Shown: one piece after another, positions 1 through 8,540 of the stretch
How the letters are laid out: every line of letters begins with the position of its first letter
Position numbering within the stretch: the first letter of the stretch is position 1
NCBI GenBank assembly: GCA_910592005.1
Contig: CAJVPP010001808.1
Location: 1-17,780 of the forward strand
Direction of reading: 5' to 3'
Length of the DNA stretch: 17,780 nucleotides
Source of the DNA: Funneliformis mosseae
Lineage: Eukaryota; Glomeromycota; Glomeromycetes; Glomerales; Glomeraceae
The notes under the pieces: model-generated
Databases searched by the model: none
Told to the model about the DNA's origin: nothing
Seen by the model: the letters and a program-made list of their open reading frames with translations, nothing else
Program-made: the position numbers and the translations under genes

Positions 1-554
1 TAGAACTAATTAAAATTATGCCATTTATTAATGAATATGGTGACAAATATTATTGGAAGGAACAATTAGATTTTGAACATGAACAATATACGGTATTTTC
101 TCATAATCGTTCGAATTTACAATCTTGGTTAGATGATAAAAAAAATACGTTTGATTCTTTAATGAAATATGCTAAAAATAAACAAGAAGTGAAAGAATTT
201 AAAGAATGGGTGAATTCCCTTTCTTCATTCTTTGATTATCATGATCATGATTCCAATATTTATCATGATCATGATTCAAATATTTATCATGATTACTACT
301 TTTCCCCTCTTGCTTACTATGATTTGTCTTTGTCATTACCTTTATCACCTTGGATCTATAATGACGATGAGTTACTACAACCAAGAAGACGTCGTCGTGA
401 AAATTTTGAAAATTCGGGGGAGCCAAAAAAGAAATATTATGTTAAGGCTACAAAGAAGGAAATTAAAGAAAAGAAAAGAAAAGATTTTAGCAAATATAAT
501 AAATATCAGAAGGGAAAAGTTTTTAAAAATAAATTTGCTTATAAGTATGGTTAA
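1..554 (+). CDS. Hypothetical lysine-rich protein, possibly 5'-partial
   Basis: Not recognised. The first ATG in frame is at position 18 and gives 178 residues, but the frame is open back to about base 3, so this may be the last exon of a gene that starts before the window. The N-terminal third is mixed and charged, with a helical-looking stretch rich in Lys and Glu around residues 45-65. Residues 74-89 are two copies of the eight-residue unit YHDHDSNI, encoded by a 24-bp tandem repeat. A hydrophobic, Ser/Leu-rich patch follows near residues 95-110. From residue 121 the protein is strongly basic (a run of Arg, then many Lys), which could bind nucleic acid or act as a nuclear localisation signal; this is inference. 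Codon use is that of a normal AT-rich gene and there are no internal stops. It could be an orphan gene of the fungal lineage. Confidence 0.55.
   Translation, partial: ELIKIMPFINEYGDKYYWKEQLDFEHEQYTVFSHNRSNLQSWLDDKKNTFDSLMKYAKNKQEVKEFKEWVNSLSSFFDYHDHDSNIYHDHDSNIYHDYYFSPLAYYDLSLSLPLSPWIYNDDELLQPRRRRRENFENSGEPKKKYYVKATKKEIKEKKRKDFSKYNKYQKGKVFKNKFAYKYG
237..295 (+). repeat. In-frame 24-bp minisatellite, about 2.4 copies
   Basis: Two 24-bp units (237-260 and 261-284), each beginning TATCATGATCATGATTC, are followed by a partial third unit that begins TATCATGAT. The two full units differ at one base (CC versus CA). The length is a multiple of three, so each copy adds YHDHDSNI to the hypothetical protein without breaking the frame. 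Confidence 0.85.
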
Positions 555-1654
555 AATAGACCGAAATGTGTAGACAATTAAAATATCTTATATCGGTCAA
601 AGATATATGATATAACGAGACGAACTTAGAAAACGATTTTCAAAAATTCCTTTTATTAACTTAATTTTGTAAAAAAAAAAAATAAAATAAAATAAAAGCT
701 CCAAGTCAAGTATTTGATCAAAAACTTTCAAGCATAAAATGTTTAACATGTAGGACTTCAAAAAAAGTGTATGATCGTTTACGCGTTTATTACAAATAAA
801 AATTATTTACTTAGGAATGATAATGTCTGTCAAGTCTTACTGTGTTTCGAAATAATAAAAGTCAAAACATATAGTTCCCCGGGTATACATATAAACTGTA
901 CTATACGTTTAGCTAAACTGTACTGTATGAAAATGAAAACAACCAATCATATTTTATTGTAGATAACGACCTAACGATTAAATCATCCACTCAATTGGAT
1001 CAATAAGTTCTTCACGATTATGTGTCAATAATAAATTAGAATAATGTCAAGTGTTCAATAAAAAGTATTCAATTGCCCATTAGTTGTATTTGAAAATTTA
1101 AAATATGAATGCAAACCTACCAATAAATCATGTGCTGCTTGAACAAACAAGCCTATTTAATTTAGTAATAGAGGAATATTTGATAGCTATGTTTGATAAT
1201 GGACATTCTAACGGTCTAAAATAATTGATCTCTTTCCATTCCCAATCGAATCTGATTATGCCCTAGTTGATGCAAATCCATTTTATTCGGTAAATCCACT
1301 CTCAGAGAGTATCATAAAATTAAATCAAAAAAATAAATACCTACCTTTCGATTATTGACATTTATAAAAGGACTTAGTATTTTTCTTTCTTACGAAATGG
1401 TGGATCTGATCTTGCAAGTTCAAACAAACCCTATTCTTTAGAAGAGAATTTTCACAGCGCTGTTTGGAAAATGAATCATCTTTTCACTACCAATTTACAA
1501 ATATGGATTTTATAAAAAATTTGATTTAAGAAATTTTAAAATAAATAATTCAATTTAGAAATAAACGACCAACAGAAAAAAACAAATTTTAACTCATGAA
1601 TCATTTGTACTAGATACTTACTAAATCAAATTTATTTTCTATAAAGTTCAAAAG
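555..1654. other. Gene-poor AT-rich stretch, nothing recognised
   Basis: No coding pattern persists on either strand. An open run of about 63 codons at 771-962 has no family resemblance and ordinary intergenic composition, so it is treated as chance. Poly-A runs near 671-695 and general AT-richness are all that stand out. Confidence 0.6.
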
Positions 1655-1812
1655 GGAATGCGGTGCCTCTCTAAGAAATCCGTATGCTTTAGTCGACTTA
1701 CCACCAACTTTATCCCGCCAGCTCTTTATAAAGCTGTCACTGTGGACGAGGGTAGTTGTTCATAGACAACTCTCCGATGGGTTACCCTTATCGTTATACC
1801 CTGCGATAAGTT
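1655..1812. other. GC-richer structured island (candidate ncRNA or coding fragment)
   Basis: This stretch is clearly richer in G+C than the DNA on both sides and holds four short hairpins in a row: 1719-1736 (CAG/CTG around the palindrome CTTTATAAAG), 1754-1771 (AGTTGT/ACAACT), 1779-1787 (GGG TTA CCC) and 1787-1810 (CTTATCG/CGATAAG, 10-nt loop). The plus strand is also open for about 60 codons without an ATG and reads RNPYALVDLPPTLSRQLF and onwards, so a coding-fragment origin is equally possible. I compared it by eye with remembered U1, U2, U4, U5, U6 and tRNA signatures and found no match. A conserved repeat end or an unknown structured RNA are the other options. Confidence 0.4.
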
Positions 1813-2008
1813 TATATATCATAATGAGATCATGAAATATATAACTAAACTTAAATTTTACCTATTAAAAGCGAATTAATTTTTCAAACAAGTGCTTTTT
1901 AAAACTTAAACAGATAACTGACAAATTAGTAGATTATTTAATGAGAATTTTGGAAATTGAACGCGCATACCAAGGGTACGTTTAAACTAGAGACTGGACT
2001 CGTATTCG

Positions 2009-2150
2009 TGTAACTCGAGTCAACTTGAGTTAAATTTTGATTCGAGTCAAAATTTTATAGACTCGAATCTTGATTCGAGTAAGAATTCAAGTAGACTCGA
2101 ATTATATATACTCGAGTTAACTACTCGAATTCTTACTCGAGTTAACTGTT
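2009..2150. repeat. Palindromic cluster of CTCGAGT/ACTCGAA-type words
   Basis: About ten copies of 7-8-bp words of the form ACTCGAGT, ATTCGAGT and ACTCGAAT occur on both strands within 140 bp. The core is an inverted repeat: left arm 2073-2100, right arm 2112-2143, differing by a few bases and a 3-bp gap, with an 11-bp AT spacer. It could extrude as a cruciform or represent a degenerate foldback element. Confidence 0.75.
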
Positions 2151-2929
2151 TGAATTATTTGAGTGCATTCTATACTTAAGATATTAACATTTCATAAAAA
2201 TTAGTTATGCAGTAATTCTTAATAATTAATTGAAAAGGCGTAGTAACTCAAGTTTAGAAAACAAATTTTATAATTAAATAAAATGTATTTATAAAATAAT
2301 TATTTTTTTACATTAAAATAAACACAAGGTATTTTTGTTCAAATTTCATATTATAATTAATAAAATAAAGGTAGATCACGGGTCATATTCAAAATTTCGA
2401 TGCGATGCTATTATGCATGCAAACTGAAAAATCGATCTAATAATTGTGGTTTAAAATTAAAGAATGAAATTTTAATTATTTACATTTGTCTTAAGGAATT
2501 CCAAAGCAATTAACTAATTGAAACACAAACGATTTACCATGTACAACTTTAATTTGTATCTGAAATAAAAATTATATCATGAATTATCACACTGAAATTT
2601 TTTACATTGGCATCTAGCCTTATTAATTTCAATTGAATAAATGTTTCACAAAATCGGGAAATCCTGGTTAAAAAATTAGTTAAAATAACATCCGATAAAT
2701 AATAAATGATCTTCGGTCTTTCTAACTTCTTCAAGAATAATGAGCAGTCACGCGGGATTAAAGGCAAAATTGCGAAAGTTTCGACGGGTGGCAAGATGGC
2801 GAAACCTTCTGATATAAAATACAATTTTGAATTTAAAAATTTATTATTTTTGTTTTACGAGATGAGCAAATCGTATATAGCAAAGATCACTTTCTTTTAT
2901 AATATCATACATTTATATATTTACTAGGT
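2151..2929. other. AT-rich intergenic stretch with a small GC-richer fragment near 2706-2824
   Basis: Most of this is AT-rich and featureless. Positions 2706-2824 are richer in G+C and open on both strands (plus reads GIKGKIAKVSTGGKMAKPSD; minus is also open), which may mark a fragment of a dispersed repeat. The word AGTTTCGACGGGT at 2778-2790 is shared with the reverse complement of the cluster at 3863-3917 with one mismatch at most. No gene is claimed. Confidence 0.4.
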
Positions 2930-3110
2930 AACGGAAACCGTTGGAAAGTCCGGAGCGATAAATATGGTGTAAATAAAATGATCACTAACACATCAGCAAA
3001 AAAGTATACAATCACGTGCAAATTGCATCGACTCAAACAAGCGGGCGGACAGACTGACAAATTTATTAAGTTGCATAGTATTTAATAGTCTTTCGCTTAC
3101 GCTCCGGACT
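2930..3110. repeat. Short foldback structure with 11-bp inverted repeats
   Basis: AGTCCGGAGCG at 2947-2957 is repeated exactly in inverse as CGCTCCGGACT at 3100-3110, enclosing about 142 bp. Just outside the left copy lies a separate small palindrome AACGG-AAA-CCGTT at 2930-2942. The 11-bp arms are GC-rich in a very AT-rich setting, so chance pairing is unlikely. No target-site duplication is visible next to the arms. A degenerate MITE or a regulatory palindrome pair are possible readings. Confidence 0.55.
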
Positions 3111-3179
3111 AATAAAGGATAAGAAAAAAAATCAAAAAATTTACATATTGAAATTGTATTAATTTATTTTTCATCAAGT

Positions 3180-3781
3180 CTAGTTACAGCATTTAACTCT
3201 CATATAAACTCTGACAGTATACTTGTATTCTTCATCCATTAAACTTTCATTTGAAAAATCATCATTTAGAGGTTGGAACCGGGTTCGACATTCGGATTTA
3301 AACCCAGATATATCTATCCCATTCGAATTTATCCAGCACAAAACCGGTTTCTCATGCAGCATAATGATTAGAACGATTTATCTATTTTGACTAGCATTGA
3401 TGTTTGATAGCATTGGGAAATCTAAAGTTTAAGTTTTTATAGGATTTTATAAAAGATAAATTAAAAGCACCGAGATCGTAATATTATCATTTGTAATTAA
3501 TGCAACCGCACCGGGTATATGATGTTATAATTTATTAAGCTTTATATGATCTGCTCTGCACAGTTTTTGAATAGAGATTCGATATTCGGATTTAAACCCG
3601 GATCTGATTTTTAAAATTAAATAAATCCGGATATAAAAATAAACCCGGTCCAACCTCTATCATCATCATCTTCATAAGGTAATTTTTCTAATTCTTCAAC
3701 AACTAGTGCTTTCAAATTTAAAACCTGCTCGATAATTAATGCATTATTTTGGAAACTTTGTTTTAATTTAAAATAAAAAGC
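3180..3781 (-). pseudogene. Small coding fragment split by a MITE-like insertion
   Basis: On the minus strand an open frame runs from about 3781 down to 3659 and includes NNALIIEQVLNLKALVVEEL and then an acidic run ending in four GAT (Asp) codons. There the MITE-like element at 3266-3658 interrupts it. Below the element, from 3257 to the TAG at 3180-3182, the frame continues FSNESLMDEEYKYTVRVYMR and ends in CCN. Removing the element and one 8-bp duplication joins the halves exactly in frame at ...EDDDD-FSNES.... This supports both the coding nature and the insertion. The upstream limit is unclear: a poly-T tract near 3781-3795 may precede a splice acceptor. The protein family is not recognised; it has a helical N-terminal part, an acidic linker and a basic C-terminus. 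The insertion would bring early stops, so the gene is probably dead unless the element is spliced out. Confidence 0.6.
3266..3658. mobile_element. MITE-like element with TIRs and 8-bp target duplication
   Basis: The terminal inverted repeats are 3268-3285 (AGAGGTTGGAACCGGGTT) and 3642-3658 (AACCCGGTCCAACCTCT). Similarity extends inward through ATTCGGATTTA at 3290-3300 and its inverse near 3623-3632. The element is about 390 bp with no coding capacity. ATCATCAT lies at 3258-3265 on the left, followed by two extra T bases, and directly outside at 3659-3666 on the right, as expected for the 8-bp target duplication of hAT-type elements. A third, directly oriented copy of the inner motif lies near 3580-3604 and can fold with the right end. 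The element sits in a coding exon on the opposite strand. It is non-autonomous; its mobiliser is unknown, and hAT is suggested only by the 8-bp duplication. Confidence 0.75.
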
Positions 3782-3862
3782 AAAAAAAAAAAAAAATCTT
3801 TTTTATATTCTACATAGTGACACAATAAACCTGTTAAATCGTCAGATTCGCAAAGTTCTTAT

Positions 3863-3917
3863 CGAAACTGTTGAAACTTTCGAGACCCGTCGAAACTGTC
3901 GAAAAAAAGTTTCGACT
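3863..3917. repeat. Cluster of CGAAACTGT / GTTTCGAC words
   Basis: CGAAACTGT occurs at 3863-3871 and 3891-3899, a related TGAAACTTTCGA lies between them, and the inverse GTTTCGAC is at 3909-3916. This is a short degenerate repeat with hairpin potential. A related word occurs near 2778-2790. Confidence 0.6.
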
Positions 3918-4283
3918 TTGTCAAAATGGGTTTAGGTTTTGCCCCGTAACTATACAATCTTTTTTTTTAAAAATATCACTTGCAATAAATTAATGAGTCC
4001 TTAGTCCGAATTTGGTCTATGCATTCTTAAGTAAAATATCAGATATCGGGACATTTGATATGCATATTTTATTTAGAGTTTATAAGACGCACGCAGCTAT
4101 AAGTAGACAATCTTTCATTAAGATTTAGAGTAATTTTAGGAGAACCTGTTCGGGCTGAGATGTCATTGTTGATCATGTACTTTTATTATCATACACATTT
4201 GAGCGCACAAAAACAAGCCCAAATTTTTTTGGAGTAAAAAATAATTTTCTCACATCATCATCTTTGTTTTTATAAAAACAATT
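3918..4283. other. Upstream region of the Argonaute pseudogene
   Basis: No coding pattern seen. This stretch would have carried the promoter and 5' leader of the Argonaute copy. I see no convincing TATA element or initiator that can be told apart from the AT-rich background. Confidence 0.4.
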
Positions 4284-4720
4284 ATGTTTGACAATGTTAA
4301 AGTAACAGAATTTGTTAAACGTCCTGGCTTAGGTCGTATTGGTCGTCCTATAAGTATTAGAGCAAGCTTTTTCGAAATAGCCTCTCTAACCGACTCGAAT
4401 ATCCACCACTATGACATTATAATTAAACCGCAAGTTTCCCCGACTCTAAACAAAGTTTTTTCCCAGTTTATAAGTCCTACATGGAGGTGATGTAAAGCCT
4501 GTTTTCGATAGTCGACATAATACTTTTGCCGCTAGACAATTACCTTTTGGCGATACGGCCATTTACAACATATGTCTTTCGGAAGATGCCGGTTTTTCAG
4601 CTCCTCTGCGACCTCTGCGCCTTTTTAAAGTTATAACTAGGAAGGTCGCTGTAATTAATATGAATGAACTTCATAAATTCCTTGATGGAAAATGTAAATC
4701 ATCACCGACTATTTTAACAG

Positions 4721-4789
4721 GTCAATTGATAATTATTAGTTGTTATAATTATTGATTACAAAATTTGTATAATCTTCAACATTAATCAG
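4721..4789 (+). other. Intron in the Argonaute pseudogene
   Basis: The donor GTCAAT follows ...TTTTAACAG and the acceptor is ...CATTAATCAG. Removing these 69 bases joins LT and GIMALNVLIR in frame, matching the family across the junction. The donor lacks the usual GTA/GTG start. Confidence 0.7.
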
Positions 4790-5167
4790 GAATTATGGCC
4801 CTTAATGTATTAATTCGTCAAAAGTCATTCTTGACGTGTAAAACAGTTGGTAGATCATTTTATACTAACCAAATTTCACAAGCTTGTTTTGGTGGTTTAG
4901 AAGTTTTCGCAAGGATTTCGTCAATCCATCAGGCCTACACCTGGAAAAATGATGATAAATGTTGATGTAAGCGCTACTGCTTTTTATGAAAGTAGTGATT
5001 TAGTACATATGGTTGCAAAGATACTCGAACGTAATGTTAATGATCTAAAAGGAGGAATTCATGATAGAGATCGGTTAAATCTTAAAAAAGCTTTAAAGTA
5101 TTTAAAGATACGTGTTACTCATTGTGATGATGGTGTCGGATACTCGTATAAGATTCCTAAATTAACT

Positions 5168-5283
5168 AATACCTCAACATTAAATGGGAGGTTTGCTATT
5201 AAAATCGAGTTACGAAAATAGAAAATCATATGATCCGTAACGTGATTTTAATAGCAAACCTCCCAAATACTCAACTTAATTTG
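5168..5283. mobile_element. Foldback insertion in the PAZ region with flanking direct repeat
   Basis: A 29-bp arm at 5186-5214 and its inverse at 5236-5264 match at 27 of 29 positions, with a 21-nt loop. The arms begin GGGAGGTTTGCTATTAAAA. The DNA on either side is an imperfect direct repeat: 5168-5185 (AATACCTCAACATTAAAT) and 5266-5282 (AATACTCAACTTAATTT). Both flanks resemble the same piece of Argonaute coding sequence (NTSTLN on the left, then the frame for DERIDIASYF on the right). The simplest reading is that a hairpin of about 79 bp was inserted with, or accompanied by, duplication of about 17 bp of target. A templated inverted duplication during repair is the alternative. It ends the upstream PAZ frame at 5219-5221. 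Confidence 0.75.
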
Positions 5284-6492
5284 GTGATGAACGGATTGAT
5301 ATTGCTTCATACTTTCAAAATACGTATAACTAACCTCTACAATTTCCATCCTTGCCTTTTGTGGTCGTCCGAGGTAATATATTGTTTCCAATGGAAGTAT
5401 GTAAAATTGTTGAGGTATGCAAAATATGCAACTTTTAAGAGAATTAATTTTTTCTTCTTCTTAAATATAAAATCAAATAAAATAATTGCTAACGGTAAAT
5501 CGTTTATTAGAACAACATTATATTCGCAAATTTAACGAAAGGCAGACAGCAGATATGACGAAGTTTTCTTGTCTACCACCTCATATCGGTGCAAACAAAA
5601 TTAAACAAGGATTAGATATTCTTGATTATCGACAAAATGAGTATATGAAGCAATTTGACTTGATTGTATCTGAGGAAATGGCTGTAGTTTCAGCCAGGAT
5701 CTTACCTGCTCCAACAATACTGTTTCAACCTTCTTCTCGTACCGCTGTCTTTGTTCCAGAAAAAGGGACATGGAATTTACGTGATAAGAAAGTTGCTACT
5801 GGGGCCACACTTGGTTCATGGTCATGCGTTGTTTTCGGAAATTTCGAAACGCAAGCCGTACAATATTTATCAGAGAATTGACTAATACATGTCAGGATAC
5901 TGGTAATATTCAACAGATCTTGAGGCAAGCTTGGGTTAAAGCTGTCAATATATCCAAATCATCACCTCAGTTAACTTTTCTGCATTCTTCCTAATACCGG
6001 TGTACCAATGTATGCTGAAATCAAACGTGTGAGTGATACAGTAATTGGTGTTGCTACTCAATGCGTTCAATCCAAACATATTTTTCAAGCAAAAAGACAA
6101 TATTGCGATAATTTATGTCTTAGAATGAACGTTAAACTTGGTGGTATGAATTCATTCATTGAACCAAGTTGTATGCAGTTTGTTACGCAACGCCCGACCA
6201 TCGTATTGGTTGCAAGCGTCTCACATCCTGCTCCTGGTGGTGACGAGTCTCGCCCATCCATTGCTACTCTATACACTTCAATGGATGCAAAAGCATCTCG
6301 TTATGCCACTTCTATTAGTGTTCAAGCAGGTAGACAAGAAATCATCTCTGACTTGTCAAGTATGGTAAAGGGGCTATTGAAAACCTTTTACAGAGCTGTG
6401 GAAGGAAACCAGAAAGAATTTGTTCTATCGAAAAGGTATCTAAGAGGGCCAATTTGAACAAGTGATGGATTTTGAAATCGAAGCCGTAAGAT

Positions 6493-6567
6493 GTATGTAC
6501 ATATTTTTTTCTAAAGTTATTTGAAATTTACAACATCCATCTTTATTTTCATTTTCTTAAAAAACAG
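6493..6567 (+). other. Intron in the PIWI region
   Basis: The donor is GTATGT after ...GCCGTAAGAT and the acceptor is ...TTAAAAAACAG. Splicing gives EAVRSACASLDE, matching the PIWI pattern at this position. The length is 75 bases. Confidence 0.75.
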
Positions 6568-7065
6568 CTGCATGTGCATCTCTTGATGAATTATAAACCG
6601 ACCATAACCTTTGTGATTGTACAGAAACGACATCACACTTGCCTTTTCCCTGTGGATAAGAAAGATTCAGAAAATACAGGAAACTGTCCGGTTGTTACGG
6701 TTGTTGAATCAACAATAACGTATCCTTTCGAATTCGACTTTTATCTACAGAGCCACGCTGGAACGAGAGGAACTTCGCGTCCAACACATAATTACGTTTT
6801 GTGTGATGAAAACCGATTCAATGCCGATTCACTTCAAACTTTATCATACAATTTATGTTATTCATTTGCGCGATGTACATGTGCAGTTTATATTGTCCCA
6901 CCAGTGTCTTATGCGCATTTAGTTTGTTCCAGGGCCAGGTTTCATTCGAGAAGTGAAATTTTAGATGATATAGATTCAGAAAATAGGAATTCTGTAATAT
7001 CTTATGGTATGGTGAAACCTGAGTTACAAAGAGTTATGTACTTATTCAGGATTATTCAGCAATAG

Positions 7066-8540
7066 TATGCTTATTTGTAGAATTATTTTATGTAAATTAG
7101 AATTTTTGAGTCAAAATATTGATATATTCATAATTTGCGGTTTTTTATATTCAAACATGACTAATTATAATGAGCAATGAATTCAATAACTAATTGTGAG
7201 TCATTTTTCGATACAATTGAACTCGCCCAAATTTAATCCAACTTTAAGTAATATCGTTCAAAGATTCACTTAATGAATTTATTGCTACTTCATAGACGAG
7301 ATTTCGTTCATATTTGAGGATAGCGAATAATGATCGAATCTTTCTTTTGGACGGCAAATTTGAATTTTTAATATTTAGATAAGCTCATTCCTTCATGTAT
7401 CTAAAATTAGTTTAATTAATTCAGTAAATAAAAAATATTGTTCCGGAATCTGTTAAAATTTAAAATTATTTTCATATCCTTAAAAATAAAATTTTATGAG
7501 GAATACTTGCCTGCAATGAATTAAGGATATACTGTAAACCGATTGGATTTTTAATTAATAAGCTTCATATATATAATGGGTAAAGCTCTGAAGAGAAATA
7601 ATTGATTTCTTAATAATGACATGATGTTGGGTGGCAGATAGATTAATTAAATCAAATATATGATATAGTCCAACTTTGGGTGTCCAGGTGATGCGAATAC
7701 ATATATGTTTGTGCCACATATTTTTAGACTTACATACAGTAGTAGCTTGATCGCAGCATAATAGGTACTATGCAGTTACTGCATAATAAGGAAAGTTTCT
7801 GTAAAGTTGATTCGAGGAAAAAGTACAATATTTACCTGCCAAGAAATTTTATATGAATAGAATAGGAATTTCCGTTCGAAATTCAAAATAGATTTTCGAA
7901 TATTAAAAAACTTCAAAAAGTTTATTCAACATTCGAAGATGAATATCTAAACTTGATTTCATATATTTATCTATAAACGGACTATACAGTCTTCAAATGG
8001 TAACTCTTTATCATTTAAGATTTCGTCAGTAAAGGTAATGATTATAAACCGACAAAGTTATTTATGTACCTCGATTTATTTTTTTTACATACCTCAGAAA
8101 ATGTTACGAACAGAATGAGGTTAAACATTTTTCTGACCTGTATAATGCGTCCGTCAGTAGTGCATCGACCATTGCTGTCATCTTCCTTTTATTTTAGAAA
8201 TCAAGAATACTTACAATTTGTTGGTTGATTTTTTCGCAAATTTATATAAATAGTAATCAAAATATAACTCTGTGAATAGCAACATAGAAAGAAATGATAT
8301 ATGGTATTTTTAACTTTTTTTTTTCATTTTAAACCAAAATTTGATGACAAGACTAGACGATTAGAGAATATCTCTTTCTTTACAAATAAATGCAAGGAAT
8401 AGCATGGCAGACATTTGTACAGTATGATTGGTCAATTTTATGTCGATCATTTCCTAATTATCATTAAAATAATTGATTTTGATTGGTTATATTTTATTAT
8501 TAAAATAATATAATATTAATATCGCATTATTTTATAAAAA
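7066..8540. other. Gene-free AT-rich region across the composition boundary
   Basis: No coding pattern on either strand. A small palindrome TATGCAG-TTA-CTGCATA lies at 7769-7785. Composition changes toward the right end: CG dinucleotides and GC-rich words, still present up to about 8450, become very rare afterwards. Confidence 0.6.

Larger units (their letters stand above)
4284..7065 (+). pseudogene. Argonaute-family pseudogene (N, PAZ, MID and PIWI remnants)
   Basis: Argonautes bind small RNAs and silence matching transcripts; slicing needs a DEDH tetrad in the PIWI domain. The remnants are colinear: N domain from ATG 4284 (VKRPGLGRIGRPISIRA), linker to 4900 (NMNELHKFLDGK), PAZ from 4949 (MMINVDVSATAFYES), L2/MID from 5532 (ERQTADMTKFSCLPPH), and PIWI to the TAG at 7063. 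By family comparison the first Asp is Ser (AGC, 6215-6217; ASVSHPAP) and the second is Lys (AAA, 6432-6434; FYRKG). Glu (RQEIISDL) and His (SYAHLV) remain. Frameshifts are inferred near 4483, 4912, 5879, 5979, 6424 and 6591; stops lie at 5331-5333 and 6441-6443. Likely introns are 4721-4789, 5415-5510 (join one base out of frame) and 6493-6567. After removing introns and the foldback insertion, about 815 codons remain, near normal Argonaute length. Glomeromycotina are known for expanded Argonaute families, so a dead paralogue is expected. Assembly indel errors could explain some frameshifts, but not the lost Asp residues. Confidence 0.9.

Noticed and set aside
199..426. Minus-strand open frame opposite the first gene
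   Set aside because: Shadow caused by the low-stop repeat CATGATCATGAT and flanks; no independent support.
771..962. 63-codon plus-strand open frame
   Set aside because: Intergenic-like composition, no recognisable motif and no splice or promoter context; treated as chance.
1655..1812. Spliceosomal snRNA or tRNA in the structured island
   Set aside because: No match to remembered U1, U2, U4, U5 or U6 signatures and no cloverleaf or T-loop consensus could be placed.
1719..1812. Hammerhead-type ribozyme in the hairpin cluster
   Set aside because: The CUGANGA and GAAA core boxes are absent on both strands.
3180..3362. 60-codon minus-strand ORF beginning with ATG at 3362
   Set aside because: Its first half is translated MITE sequence; the real coding part begins below 3258 and continues from above 3659.
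5230..5535. 101-codon plus-strand frame after the foldback insertion
   Set aside because: It is out of frame with the PAZ remnant and runs through a likely intron; only the frame giving IDIASYFQNTYN matches the family.
5725..5928. Minus-strand open frame of 67 codons within the Argonaute locus
   Set aside because: It is the antisense shadow of the MID-region coding sequence, which has clear family motifs on the plus strand.
6085..6276. Minus-strand open frame of 63 codons in the PIWI region
   Set aside because: Antisense of the PIWI segment; the plus-strand reading is conserved family sequence.
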